NCBI GenBank assembly: GCA_039818165.1
Contig: JBCBUL010000013.1
Coordinates: 1-64,000 of the forward strand
Origin: UBA5336 sp039818165
GTDB taxonomy: Bacteria > Pseudomonadota > Alphaproteobacteria > Caulobacterales > Hyphomonadaceae
Direction: 5' to 3'
Length of the DNA: 64,000 bases
Below the pieces are notes generated by a model. That model ran no database searches and had not been told where the DNA came from. It was given only the letters and a program-made list of their open reading frames with translations. Shown here one piece after another: positions 10,587-19,332 of the stretch (positions within the stretch are counted from its first letter, which is position 1; the number at the start of each line of letters is the position of its first letter). The position numbers and the translations under genes are program-made.

Positions 10587-11572
10587 GCCGCGGCCTCCTT
10601 GGCCAAGGGTGTAATGGTGCCGGGCACCTGGGCGATCCAGATACAAACGGCCAATCCGTTGGGACGATCTTCGGGAGGGTCGAACCGGTTCACGGGCTTT
10701 GGCACCAGGCCGGTGCCCGCTGCCCATTCGGCCAGGGCAGCATCGGCGATGCCCAGTCTCCGGTGACCATGCTCGCTGCGCAGAAATTCAAGCGTGTGGG
10801 GGGCAAAGTCCACGATTGCCAGTTTTCCGCCTGGCGCAAGAACCCGGCGGACTTCCTGAAGCACGCGTTCGGGCTGGTCTATGAAGTGAAGGAGTTGGTG
10901 CAACACAATGAGGTCGGCCGAAGCGCCCTCGAACGGCATTGCACAGGCGTCGCCATAGCGCACGGACGCATTCGATACGCCCCCGCGCTGGAGATTGTTG
11001 CGGGCGACCGTGAGCATCTGATGGCTCAGATCAAGCCCTTCGGCGCGTTCTGAAACGGGGGCGAGCAGCGATAGGATGCGCCCCGTTCCCGTGCCCAGGT
11101 CGATCACCTGGCGGAAAGGCCCTGGGCCGACAGCCGCCAGCAAGGCATCCTCAATTGCTGCGTTGGAGAAATGCAGCCCGCGCACCGTGTCCCAGGTCTC
11201 TGCCACGGAATCAAAGTACCGCGCTGCGTTTTGGGCCCGTTGGGATTGTATTGCTGACAGCTGGCCTGCATCCCGTGCGAAGTCGCCCCGGGTTAGGTCC
11301 GCCTGGGCCAGCGCAAGCTGAATGACATCTGCGCAGGGGCCGCGCCGAGCCGCGCGATAGAACACCCAAGACCCTTCCGGAAGGCGCGATACCAAACCTG
11401 CATTCGCCAGAATTTTCAGCTGGTGGGACAGGCGTGGCTGGCTTAACCCGAGCACGCTGACCATTTCCCCGACCGCCAGGTCGCCGTGAGCGAGCAGCGC
11501 AAGAATGCGCAGCCGCGTGGGCTCTGCCGCAGCGCGAAATCGCTGGACCACATCTTCCAAGGCGTCACTCAT
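10583..11572 (-). CDS. ArsR-type regulator fused to a SAM-dependent methyltransferase domain
   Basis: 329 residues from the ATG at 11572. Residues 1-95 form an ArsR winged helix (EPTRLRILALLAHGDLAVGEM, then LGLSQPRLSHQLKILANAGLV as recognition region). Residues about 110-310 form a class I methyltransferase fold with motif I VIDLGTGTGRIL at 156-167. ArsR-type regulators of the methionine and SAH cycle (SahR, SamR) have been described in Proteobacteria, and this fusion type commonly sits next to metF. It probably senses SAM or SAH and represses its own operon through the palindrome at 11579-11598. Sensing and repression are inferred; the domains and operon position are visible. Confidence 0.9.
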   Translation of the reverse strand: MSDALEDVVQRFRAAAEPTRLRILALLAHGDLAVGEMVSVLGLSQPRLSHQLKILANAGLVSRLPEGSWVFYRAARRGPCADVIQLALAQADLTRGDFARDAGQLSAIQSQRAQNAARYFDSVAETWDTVRGLHFSNAAIEDALLAAVGPGPFRQVIDLGTGTGRILSLLAPVSERAEGLDLSHQMLTVARNNLQRGGVSNASVRYGDACAMPFEGASADLIVLHQLLHFIDQPERVLQEVRRVLAPGGKLAIVDFAPHTLEFLRSEHGHRRLGIADAALAEWAAGTGLVPKPVNRFDPPEDRPNGLAVCIWIAQVPGTITPLAKEAAA

Positions 11573-11578
11573 ATTCAG

Positions 11579-11598
11579 ATATAAAGATATTTTTATAT
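11579..11598. promoter_or_regulatory. Operator-like palindrome of the methionine operon
   Basis: ATATAAAGATATTTTTATAT is a 20-bp palindrome with one mismatched pair. It ends 7 bases upstream of the regulator start codon (leftward gene) in the only A+T-rich stretch of this intergenic region. Size, symmetry and position fit an ArsR-family operator. It also lies between the divergent methionine operon and mlaA, 121 bases from the latter's start. Confidence 0.65.
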
Positions 11599-11718
11599 GA
11601 TCTGCAAGCGTGTGTCCTCGAAACCACGATTTTGTCATCCCGCTCCGGCCGGAAATTTGCAGTGGTTGTCGCAGGTTCAGGCGAAACTCATATGGAAGCT
11701 GCAAGGAAGGAATTGCAG

Positions 11719-12474
11719 ATGCTTCGCACTCTTACGATTAGCCTCGTCCTGACGATGGGCTTGGGGGCGTGTTCCACAACACCGGAGCCCGCGCCCGGGG
11801 GTGTTTACGACCCGTTCGAGCCGCTGAACCGGCGCGTTTTCGCGTTCAACGAGGCGGCGGACAAGGCCGTGGTCGCACCCGTTGCGGACGCCTACGAGAC
11901 TGTAACACCTAGCTTTTTCCGTGTTGGCGTCAGCAATTTCCTGTCAAATCTGAGCAGCCCTGTCGTTTTTGCGAACGATGTTTTGCAGGGCGAGCCGAAA
12001 CGCGCTGGCGATACTCTGTTCCGCTTTTTGGTAAATTCCACATTTGGCGTCGCCGGCATTATGGATCCGGCTGAACACGAACTTGGGCGTTCCGGCCACA
12101 GCGAAGATTTTGGCCAGACCCTGGCCGTTTGGGGTGTGCCAGAAGGACCATTTCTTGTTTTGCCGATCCTTGGCCCGTCAAATTTGCGTGATAATCTCGG
12201 AGGCGCTGTCGATAGCGCGTTCAACCCCCTCAACTATGAGGCGGGGGTCGGAGACGATGATACACGCACGGCGATCGCGGTATCTCGCGGTACGTTCGGG
12301 GCACTGAATGCCCGCATCGCTCTGGATAGCACCTTCGATACACTGAGGGCTCAGCCAGAACCCTACGTCGCGCTTCGGCGGGCCTACACCTCACAAAGAC
12401 AAGCCGAGATCAGAAATGGGCAGGAAGCCCCAGATCCTTACACAGATTTGCCTGATTTTGATGATTTTGAATAA
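11719..12474 (+). CDS. mlaA: MlaA/VacJ-family outer-membrane lipoprotein
   Basis: 251 residues from the ATG at 11719, which has AAGGAAGGAA upstream; longer in-frame starts precede the signal peptide. The lipobox is LGAC (Cys18). YDPFEPLNRRVFAFNEAAD, followed by NFLSNLSSPVVFANDVLQG and LPILGPSNLRDNLGG, are diagnostic of MlaA. It removes misplaced phospholipids from the outer leaflet of the outer membrane and passes them to MlaC, encoded 31 bases downstream. The MlaFEDB transporter is not in this window. Confidence 0.95.
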   Translation: MLRTLTISLVLTMGLGACSTTPEPAPGGVYDPFEPLNRRVFAFNEAADKAVVAPVADAYETVTPSFFRVGVSNFLSNLSSPVVFANDVLQGEPKRAGDTLFRFLVNSTFGVAGIMDPAEHELGRSGHSEDFGQTLAVWGVPEGPFLVLPILGPSNLRDNLGGAVDSAFNPLNYEAGVGDDDTRTAIAVSRGTFGALNARIALDSTFDTLRAQPEPYVALRRAYTSQRQAEIRNGQEAPDPYTDLPDFDDFE

Positions 12475-12505
12475 CCAAGCTTCGAAACGAACAAGGGGAA
12501 ACCCC

Positions 12506-13189
12506 ATGCTCAAGACCACGTTCCTTAAACTCTCCGCAGCGACGCTCGGCGCCGCGCTGTGGGCAGGCGCAGCCTTCGCTGATGCCCGCACGGAAGCGTA
12601 TGTGGAAGAAAATGCGAATGAAGTGCTGAAGACGCTGAACGACCCTGCCTTGGACTCGACGGCGCGAACTGAAGCCTTTTCCCGCTATATGGACCAGTTC
12701 ACGGATCTGGACGCGGTCTCCAATTTCGTGATCGGGCGCTATGCGCGCGAATTCAGCGAAGACGAGCTAGCCTCCTATCGCGCTGCGTTTCGGACGTACG
12801 CGCTCGCAGTCTATGAAAACGAGCTCGACCGCTATCGTGGTGAAAGCGTTGAGGTCATCGGATCCTTCGACCGAACGGCGCGCGACTCCATCGTGAACAC
12901 GCGTATTCCCCGCGAAGGGGGCCCGGCCATGGATGTGCGCTGGCGTGTTCTGAACCGCGGCGGTGAATACCAGGTCGTCGACGTGGCGCTGAACATTGAA
13001 GGCAACCTGCTTTGGCTTGCCATCGAGCAACGCGCGCAGTTCCTGGCGCTTCTGGATCGCACAAATGGCTCATCGGACGCTTTGATCGCCAAGATCGAAG
13101 AGATGACAAATACGCTGGAGTCGAATCGCGAGTTTGAAAGCTCGTTTGATGGGCTCGAGGCTGCGTCCAGCAACGCCGAGACGAACTAG
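12506..13189 (+). CDS. mlaC: MlaC-family periplasmic phospholipid-binding protein
   Basis: 227 residues from the ATG at 12506. The signal peptide is MLKTTFLKLSAATLGAALWA with cleavage near AFA-DA. The MlaC/Ttg2D pattern includes FSRYMDQFTDLDAVSNFVIGRYAR and RGGEYQVVDVALNIEGNLLWLAIEQRAQF. It carries phospholipids across the periplasm between MlaA and the inner-membrane Mla ABC transporter. The Shine-Dalgarno AAGGGGA is followed by CCCC just before ATG, which could form a small 4-bp stem. It forms an operon with mlaA. Confidence 0.93.
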   Translation: MLKTTFLKLSAATLGAALWAGAAFADARTEAYVEENANEVLKTLNDPALDSTARTEAFSRYMDQFTDLDAVSNFVIGRYAREFSEDELASYRAAFRTYALAVYENELDRYRGESVEVIGSFDRTARDSIVNTRIPREGGPAMDVRWRVLNRGGEYQVVDVALNIEGNLLWLAIEQRAQFLALLDRTNGSSDALIAKIEEMTNTLESNREFESSFDGLEAASSNAETN

Positions 13190-13212
13190 ACGCTTTGCCC
13201 TTAGAGTGGCAC

Positions 13213-13238
13213 ATCCCCTGAAACACGGTTCAGGGGAT
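13213..13238 (+). promoter_or_regulatory. Perfect hairpin enclosing the Shine-Dalgarno
   Basis: ATCCCCTGAA (13213-13222) / TTCAGGGGAT (13229-13238) is a perfect 10-bp inverted repeat with loop ACACGG, 5 bases before the ATG at 13244. The only plausible ribosome binding site, AGGGG, lies in the right arm. There is no T-run. It may end the mlaAC transcript, control translation of the next gene, or both. Confidence 0.6.
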
Positions 13239-13243
13239 ATGCC

Positions 13244-14209
13244 ATGTTCAGACAGCTTGCGTTTGCAGCCCTCCTTGCAGCTTCGGCTTGCGGAGGCGGC
13301 GATGACAACGGCGCTGACGGTTCCAACGCCAGCAGCAGTACGTCTGCGACCACCAGCAAGCGCTTCAGCGGCGAGCTTTTCTTCATGAGCGCTGAGCCTC
13401 TGGAGGCTCACCAGGTCATGTCGATGGATCTACGCCGATTAAGCCCCGTTGTCGCGGCCAATGGCACGACCCCCTCGACCTGGGGCGGCGACCTTGCATT
13501 CCTGGCGCCGTGTAATCCCCTGACCGTAAAGCTCGCCGTGGAAGACGAGGATGGCTTCGTTGGCGAGCTATCCGACTGTTATGAAGAAGGCATCGTCAGC
13601 CCAGACGTCTACGCGGTCGCAATTAGCCCGGATGGGAAGTACGTCTCCATGACGAACGAGACCCAGTTGCTGCCTGCAGAGCCGGGCGACAGCTATGGGC
13701 TGCTGCGGAAGAAGTACACTGCGACCCAGGTATTTGACCGCGACGGCAATCAGGTTGCGGAGTTTCGCGGCATGGGTCACGGCACCTGGACGCGCGACAA
13801 TCGCCTTGTCATGGCAGGCATGGATGCAGAAACGGGCTGGGGTATCTATCGGGCTGACCGACAGCTTGAAAACGTGGAGCGGATTGATGACGGCCGCCTG
13901 AATGGCGGGATCTGGGGCATGGATGCACATCCGCGCCGCGACAGGGTTGCCTTTGTCTACAATAGCGCGCTCTGGGAACTCGATATGCGCAGCGGCGCAC
14001 CGAAACGACTTCACAATCACGGGTATCCCTTGCACTCGGCCGCGTACTCGCCGGATGGCGATCAGATCGCTTTCGTCTCGATTGATTCCATGGAAGAGGG
14101 CCACGCCATGCCCGGTCCGGGGTATCCCATCTTTGTCTATGATGATGGCGACATCGAAACCATCATGGTCAACTTCATCGTCGCTGGGCCACTGGACTGG
14201 GTCGACTAG
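13244..14209 (+). CDS. Lipoprotein with PD40/TolB-like beta-propeller repeats
   Basis: 321 residues. The lipobox ends at Cys16 (MFRQLAFAALLAASAC), followed by a Gly/Ser/Asp/Thr-rich linker. The remaining part carries PD40-type blades, for example VYAVAISPDGKYVSM, HPRRDRVAFVYNSALWELDM and AYSPDGDQIAFVSID. These are found in TolB and many surface or periplasmic propellers that bind proteins or ligands. It is shorter than TolB and lacks the TolB N-terminal domain, so it is not TolB. Function unknown. Translation may be controlled by the hairpin just upstream. Confidence 0.7.
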   Translation: MFRQLAFAALLAASACGGGDDNGADGSNASSSTSATTSKRFSGELFFMSAEPLEAHQVMSMDLRRLSPVVAANGTTPSTWGGDLAFLAPCNPLTVKLAVEDEDGFVGELSDCYEEGIVSPDVYAVAISPDGKYVSMTNETQLLPAEPGDSYGLLRKKYTATQVFDRDGNQVAEFRGMGHGTWTRDNRLVMAGMDAETGWGIYRADRQLENVERIDDGRLNGGIWGMDAHPRRDRVAFVYNSALWELDMRSGAPKRLHNHGYPLHSAAYSPDGDQIAFVSIDSMEEGHAMPGPGYPIFVYDDGDIETIMVNFIVAGPLDWVD

Positions 14210-14226
14210 GCCGCTAAGTCGATCCC

Positions 14227-15027
14227 ATGACGGAAACGACTTTTACCCAACTTCTCGCTGGGCTTGAACGCGGAACACATGGGCAGATCGAAGCCCATAT
14301 CCCGCAAGACTGGATGCAGGGCCGTACGACCTATGGTGGCCTCACAGCCGCGTTGAGCCTGGAAGCGGCGCAGGCTCTGGCGGGCGATGTACCGGTTCGG
14401 GCGGTTCAGGTTGCTTTTATTGGCCCCATTGGCGGTGATCTCGTGATCTCGCCCAGCCTTTTGCGGAGGGGCAAAAACAGCGTCTTCGTGAATGTGGATG
14501 TGGTTGGCGAAACCGGACTGGCGGGGCGCTCTATCTTTGCGTTCGGCATCAAGCGCCAGAGTCACGCGGCGTTTGAAGGCCTTCCCATGCCGGAGGGTTT
14601 ACCCGGACCCCATGAGGCCGAGCCCTTGTTCCCTGACGATCGCCAGCGGCCGAATTTCATGCGTCATTTCAATATGCGTATCGCGGAGGGCACCCGGCCC
14701 ATGTCCGGTGGGACCCTGCCTCTCTTTGGGCTCTGGTTGCGCCACAAGGATGAGGGCGTCTTGTATTCGCCGACCGCTTTGCTCGCCCTGGCCGATGCGC
14801 CGCCCCCGGCAGCCATGGCCGCTTTTCAGCAGCCCGGCCCTGTAAGTTCGATGACATGGATGGCCGAGTTTTTGAGCCACGAGCTGGAGACCAGCGAAGG
14901 GTGGTACTATGCGCGCCACGATGCCCAGACGGTTCGCGATGGCTATTCGAGCCAGGCGATGACACTTTGGTCCGCCGACGGCAGGCCACTGATGGTGGGC
15001 CGGCAAACTGTGGCGGTGTTTGTCTGA
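14227..15027 (+). CDS. Acyl-CoA thioesterase family protein (TesB-like double hotdog)
   Basis: 266 residues. WMQGRTTYGGLTAALSLEAAQAL in the first half and SMTWMAEFLSHELETSEGWYYARHDAQTVRDGYSSQAMTLWS in the second match the tandem hotdog thioesterase superfamily. Its members hydrolyse acyl-CoA in the cytoplasm. The C-terminal Asp/Ser-Gln pattern (RDGYSSQ) resembles the TesB active site. Acyl chain specificity cannot be inferred. It starts 17 bases after the propeller lipoprotein and may share its transcript. Confidence 0.8.
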   Translation: MTETTFTQLLAGLERGTHGQIEAHIPQDWMQGRTTYGGLTAALSLEAAQALAGDVPVRAVQVAFIGPIGGDLVISPSLLRRGKNSVFVNVDVVGETGLAGRSIFAFGIKRQSHAAFEGLPMPEGLPGPHEAEPLFPDDRQRPNFMRHFNMRIAEGTRPMSGGTLPLFGLWLRHKDEGVLYSPTALLALADAPPPAAMAAFQQPGPVSSMTWMAEFLSHELETSEGWYYARHDAQTVRDGYSSQAMTLWSADGRPLMVGRQTVAVFV

Positions 15028-15064
15028 ACTTGCCCAACCGGGCAAACTCGAAGACACCTTCGGC

Positions 15065-15490
15065 ATGTTTGAGACGATCCAATCTACTGCGGGCGGCTTC
15101 GCCGTTCTAACATCGGCAATCGCGACCGGGGCGGCCTGGATCGCGTGTATCGCATCGCCGAACTGTTCCTTTGACCGGTTGGATTACAGCCGGGCTGATG
15201 GGCATGTGCGCCAATTGCTGAAAGACGCGTCGGGCCAGATCGCAATCATCTTACTGGCAGCGTGTGCACTGGCCGCCATTGCCGGGGCATACGGTTCAGC
15301 AACGCTGTCCGGCCTGGCCGCGGCCGGGTTTGTGACCAATTCCTGGACGTTGGCCCCGAAAAAGCGCAGCGAAGCGCCCCCGGGCGTGCGTCAGCGAAAA
15401 AAGTCCCAGAGGATCGTTGCCGTTTCCCTGTCGCTGATGTTTACCGCTGTGGCAGGGATTGCTTCAATCCTGGCGGTTTTCGGCGTTTAA
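15065..15490 (+). CDS. Hypothetical membrane protein
   Basis: 141 residues from the ATG at 15065; a TTG at 15020 inside the end of the preceding gene would add 15 residues. There are three hydrophobic segments: GGFAVLTSAIATGAAWIACI, IAIILLAACALAAIAGAYG and IVAVSLSLMFTAVAGIASIL. A basic loop (KKRSEAPPGVRQRKKSQR) precedes the last, and there is a CIASPNCS pair in the first loop. No family is recognised. Confidence 0.5.
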   Translation: MFETIQSTAGGFAVLTSAIATGAAWIACIASPNCSFDRLDYSRADGHVRQLLKDASGQIAIILLAACALAAIAGAYGSATLSGLAAAGFVTNSWTLAPKKRSEAPPGVRQRKKSQRIVAVSLSLMFTAVAGIASILAVFGV

Positions 15491-15514
15491 CGCTTGCATT
15501 GAATGGAAGTTGAA

Positions 15515-15539
15515 TTCGGGCGACAGGCTGCGCCCCGAA
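15515..15539 (+). terminator. Stem-loop between membrane-protein gene and argF
   Basis: TTCGGGCG / CGCCCCGAA with one bulged base and an 8-base loop, 8 bases before the argF ATG. There is no T-run, so it is a weak terminator candidate. It could instead shape the argF leader. Confidence 0.3.
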
Positions 15540-15546
15540 CTGGGAT

Positions 15547-16485
15547 ATGGAGCCCATGGCGAAGCGCGATTTTCTTGATCTTATTGATATTCCCGCAGCG
15601 GACCTGCGGGCTATTCTGGATGATGCGAAGGCGGCGAAACAGGCCCGACAGGGTTGGCCGAAAGGGCGGGTCGATGCCGGCGCGCCCCTTGCTGACCATC
15701 TCCTGGCCATGGTGTTCGAGAAATCTTCCACCCGGACCCGGTTTTCCTTTGACGTGGGCATGCGCCAGCTTGGCGGGAGTGCCATTGTTGCCACCGCAAA
15801 CGACATGCAGCTTGGGCGTGGAGAAACGGTGGAAGATACTGCCCGTGTTCTATCTCGCTATGTGGACGCCGTTATGATCCGCGCCAATGACCATGCCGAT
15901 GTGGAGGCCTTTGCGGCCGCCGCAGATGTGCCAGTGATCAATGGCCTGACGGACCGGTCCCATCCCTGCCAGATCATGGCGGATTTAATGACGCTCGAAG
16001 AATACGGCGTTGAGCTTTCCCAGGCGCGTCTGGCCTGGGTTGGCGACGGCAACAATGTCTGCTCGAGCTTCATTCATGCGGCTGCGAAGTTTGGCTTCCA
16101 CCTCACCATTGGCACGCCCGAGCGTTATGCGCCCGACGAGGAGGATGTCGAGCTGGCCCGGGACCTCCAGGCAAGGGTGGATTTATTCGATTCTGCAGAA
16201 GAAGCGGTTGCCGGCGCAGATGTCGTGATTGCTGACACATTCGTTTCCATGGGCGACAAGGATGCAGATGAACGCCTGAGCGTCCTTGACCCCTTCGCAG
16301 TGACAACCGATCTGATGGAATTGGCAAAGCCGGGCGCGCTTTTCCTCCACTGCTTACCAGCCCATCGCGGCGAAGAAGTGGATGCCGAAGTCATCGATGG
16401 CCCCCAATCGGTGGTATTCGACGAGGCGGAGAACCGCGTCCATGCGCAGAAAGCGATCCTGAAATGGTGCCTGAACGAGCTCTAG
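15547..16485 (+). CDS. argF: Ornithine carbamoyltransferase
   Basis: 312 residues. All signatures are present: carbamoyl-phosphate binding SSTRTRFSFDVG, HPCQIMADLMTLEE, and the ornithine/active-site loop FLHCLPAHRGEEV. It makes citrulline from ornithine and carbamoyl phosphate in arginine biosynthesis in the cytoplasm. The length is typical. An ATG at 15556 is an alternative start. The 3' end overlaps hslO by 22 bases; an argF-hslO (Hsp33) pairing is common in Alphaproteobacteria. Confidence 0.96.
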   Translation: MEPMAKRDFLDLIDIPAADLRAILDDAKAAKQARQGWPKGRVDAGAPLADHLLAMVFEKSSTRTRFSFDVGMRQLGGSAIVATANDMQLGRGETVEDTARVLSRYVDAVMIRANDHADVEAFAAAADVPVINGLTDRSHPCQIMADLMTLEEYGVELSQARLAWVGDGNNVCSSFIHAAAKFGFHLTIGTPERYAPDEEDVELARDLQARVDLFDSAEEAVAGADVVIADTFVSMGDKDADERLSVLDPFAVTTDLMELAKPGALFLHCLPAHRGEEVDAEVIDGPQSVVFDEAENRVHAQKAILKWCLNEL

Positions 16486-17414
16486 GCGACACATCACGAA
16501 CTGAAGACATGGTGGCACCCTTCCAGATAGAGGGCGAGCCCGTGCGCGGTCGAATTGCGCGCCTGGGCACCAGCAGTCTCGATCCAATCCTGAAGCGCCA
16601 CGACTATGACCCTGAATTGGCGCGCCTGCTTGGAGAAGCGCTGATGCTGGCCGCGCTCGTCGGCTCAGCTATGAAGTTTCAGGGAAAGGTAATGGTCCAG
16701 GCCGAGGGCAATGGGCCAATTTCCCTTTTGGTCGCCGAATACTCCGTCAACGGAGACTTGCGCGGGTATGTGCGCAAGGACGCTGAAAAATGGTCAAAGC
16801 TGATGCGGGTGAACAAGGGCGCGCGCCCACACATGCCACAGCTTTTCGGCGCCAAGGGCGTTCTGGGTCTCATCATCATCCACGACGACCCGTCGATGAA
16901 ACCGTATCAGGGCGTGGTTCCGCTTCAAAAAGGCACTCTGGCAGAATGTGCAGAGGACTATTTTCGCCAGTCCGAGCAGGTCGAGTCGAGAATCTCACTC
17001 GCGGTCGGAGAATTGTCCGTGCCCGGCGCGAGCAGCGATTGGCGAGGCGGAGGGCTGTTGATCCAGAAAGTTGCCGGTGATGAGGCGCGCGGGGATACCG
17101 AGGCGGCGTGGGAAACGGCGAATGCTCTGTTCACGACACTGGGTGACGCCGAATTGATCGCGCCGGATAACTCGCCGGACCGGTTGCTCTATCGGCTGTT
17201 CCACGAAACCGGTGTACGCATGGGCGAGTCCCAAGGCCTGAGTGACGCCTGCAGCTGCAATGAAGAGCGCTTGCGGGGCACTTTGATGGGCCTATCAGAC
17301 GACGGGTTGCGCGACCTTGTCGAGCCCGACGGCACGCTGTCGGTTAACTGCCAGTTCTGCAACCGGCATTACTCGATCCCTCTGGAAGATGTCACCGCCA
17401 AGCCGGACGCTTAG
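16464..17414 (+). CDS. hslO: Redox-regulated chaperone Hsp33
   Basis: 316 residues. The four zinc-binding, redox-sensing cysteines are in SDACSCNEERL and VNCQFCNRHY near the C-terminus. The N-terminal domain matches Hsp33 (FQIEGEPVRGRIARLG, and MVQAEGNGPISLLVAEY). Oxidative stress releases zinc and activates holdase activity in the cytoplasm. The start at 16464 is preferred over 16509 because family members usually have an acidic pair just before the VxPFQ segment, here ED. It overlaps argF. Confidence 0.94.
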   Translation: MVPERALGDTSRTEDMVAPFQIEGEPVRGRIARLGTSSLDPILKRHDYDPELARLLGEALMLAALVGSAMKFQGKVMVQAEGNGPISLLVAEYSVNGDLRGYVRKDAEKWSKLMRVNKGARPHMPQLFGAKGVLGLIIIHDDPSMKPYQGVVPLQKGTLAECAEDYFRQSEQVESRISLAVGELSVPGASSDWRGGGLLIQKVAGDEARGDTEAAWETANALFTTLGDAELIAPDNSPDRLLYRLFHETGVRMGESQGLSDACSCNEERLRGTLMGLSDDGLRDLVEPDGTLSVNCQFCNRHYSIPLEDVTAKPDA

Positions 17415-17433
17415 CTCGCGGGCCTAAGCGTCC
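17405..17433. terminator. Perfect stem-loop between convergent genes
   Basis: GGACGCTTAG (17405-17414) / CTAAGCGTCC (17424-17433) is a perfect 10-bp stem with a 9-base loop. It includes the hslO stop codon and lies just past the end of the convergent acyl-CoA synthetase gene. There is no clear T-run on either strand. It is probably a shared transcript end or 3' stabiliser. Confidence 0.5.
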
Positions 17434-17459
17434 TGATCGGCGCCCTTTGTGCCGGGGTT

Positions 17460-19259
17460 TTAGAACTTGAACCCGCCAGAAATGACTTTCTTGTAGGTCT
17501 CGGGCGTCAGCTCTTCATAGGTTCCCGTTTCGGGATTAGCGAACCAGATCGGATCGGCCACAGCAGTGGGGTCGAATCCGTCTTTCACGAGGTCCACCTT
17601 GCGATATTTGAAGGTGCCGGTGGTTTCGGCTTCTGGCTGACGGCGAATGAAGATCGGCACCGCGTAGCTTGGAAGTTCCTGGCTGATGAAAGCGTGTAGA
17701 GCGGCCATATCCAGGTCGGCCGCGCCGGTAATCGCGGCCATGCCGGCTTTGCCGTCCATGCCTTCCACGGGCACGCCATAGACATTTGCGGTCTCGACGC
17801 CCTCGAACTGCGCGACCACTTCGGCAACCTCATTGGTCGAAACGTTTTCCCCCTTCCAGCGGAACGTGTCGCCAATCCGATCCACGAAATAGATATAACC
17901 TTGGGCGTCCTTGCGCATGAGATCGCCCGTGCGGAACCACATGTCGCCCGACTCGAAGACGTCATGGAGCACTTTTTTCTTGGTCGCCTCGGGGTCGTTA
18001 TAGCCTTCAAAGCGGGTGCGGGCTTCTTCGGCCATGATCTTGCCAATCGCCTCGCCGGGCTCGTCCGGGTCACACGGTATGCAGAAACCGTCGTCGCCGC
18101 GCACCGGCTGTTCGGTCTCGATGTCGAACTTCACGAACTGGATATGTTCGAACTTCTTCGCAACGATGGCTGGGATCTTGCCGACCGCGCCGACCTTGCC
18201 ATCAAAGTTCACGAAGGAGACGTTGCCTTCCGTGGAGCCGTAGAATTCTGCCAGATGGGGGATGTTGAACCGCTGGAAGAACTTCTCCCAGATTTCCGGG
18301 CGCAAGCCGTTGCCGAATCCGGTGCGGATGCGGTGGCTGCGCTCCAGAGGATGTTCGGGTGTGTTTAGGAGATAACGGCAGAGCTCGCCAATATAGGTGA
18401 AGGCTGTGGCCTGGTACTTCACCGCATCGTCCCAGAACTGCGAGGCGGAGAACTTTTCGCGCAGGATGATGGATGCGCCTGTGCAGAGCGTGGCGCCGAC
18501 ACCGCAAATGCCGCCCGTACCATGATAAAGCGGGAGGGTGATGTAGACGCGGTCCTTGGGGGTAAACCGGCAGGGGGCGATGAAGCTGCGCATCATGCCT
18601 TGTACGCGCATGTGGGTCAGGCGCGCGGCTTTCGGCAGGCCGGTCGTCCCTGACGTGTATACATAAAGCGCGAGATCTGCGCCGCGAAGATGGGCCCGGT
18701 GGCTCTTGTCGGGGCGCTCGGTTGGCTGAGCAGCCAGCGCAGCAGCGAGGTCACCACGAGCATTGCTGGTCGCGCCGCCGAGGGTCCAAAGCTTCGGCTC
18801 ACCGTCCAGCTTGCCGTCAACGCTGTCGATCGCGTCATCCATTTCGGCGCCGTAGATCACATGGGTTGCGTCAGCGATGTTGATGCAGTGTGCGAGGGCG
18901 TCGCCAGAGAGATTATTATTGATCAGCGCGCTCACGACGCCGATCTTCATCAGACCAAACCAGAGGGCGACATATTCGGCCCTGTTTTCCATAAACAGCG
19001 CCACGCAGTCTCCGGGTTTCAGACCCGCTTCCAGCGCCCAGTGAGCCACTCGGTTCGCGTATTCGTCGAATTCGCCATAGGTCTGGATTTCGTCGTGGAA
19101 CCGCAGAGCCACATTCTTGGAATGGCGGTCGACGGAATCTTCGAAATCGTCCGGGACGAGCTGGGTTGCGTCCGGTCCGAGGGGATCGATCAGCTTCAGC
19201 GTGCGGCGCATGCCGGTCACGGTGGTCCAGTTGGATCTGAGTTCTGTCAGAAAGGCCAT
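17460..19259 (-). CDS. Long-chain acyl-CoA synthetase (FATP/FadD-like)
   Basis: 599 residues. The AMP-binding signature YTSGTTGLPKAARLTH, the FYGSTEGNVSFVNFDGK segment, and YIYFVDRIGDTFRWKGENVSTNEV near the C-terminus identify an ANL-superfamily acyl-CoA synthetase. The detailed pattern is close to the fatty-acid transport protein and very-long-chain synthetase branch. It activates fatty acids to acyl-CoA for degradation or lipid synthesis. It is divergent from the disrupted P450 gene across a 73-base interval. Confidence 0.9.
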   Translation of the reverse strand: MAFLTELRSNWTTVTGMRRTLKLIDPLGPDATQLVPDDFEDSVDRHSKNVALRFHDEIQTYGEFDEYANRVAHWALEAGLKPGDCVALFMENRAEYVALWFGLMKIGVVSALINNNLSGDALAHCINIADATHVIYGAEMDDAIDSVDGKLDGEPKLWTLGGATSNARGDLAAALAAQPTERPDKSHRAHLRGADLALYVYTSGTTGLPKAARLTHMRVQGMMRSFIAPCRFTPKDRVYITLPLYHGTGGICGVGATLCTGASIILREKFSASQFWDDAVKYQATAFTYIGELCRYLLNTPEHPLERSHRIRTGFGNGLRPEIWEKFFQRFNIPHLAEFYGSTEGNVSFVNFDGKVGAVGKIPAIVAKKFEHIQFVKFDIETEQPVRGDDGFCIPCDPDEPGEAIGKIMAEEARTRFEGYNDPEATKKKVLHDVFESGDMWFRTGDLMRKDAQGYIYFVDRIGDTFRWKGENVSTNEVAEVVAQFEGVETANVYGVPVEGMDGKAGMAAITGAADLDMAALHAFISQELPSYAVPIFIRRQPEAETTGTFKYRKVDLVKDGFDPTAVADPIWFANPETGTYEELTPETYKKVISGGFKF

Positions 19260-19332
19260 GTCCGGTATTTCCTCTGTACGCTCTTTGCTGTGTTGCCTAC
19301 AGACTTGGCATTAAAATAGGGTATTGCCAGAT

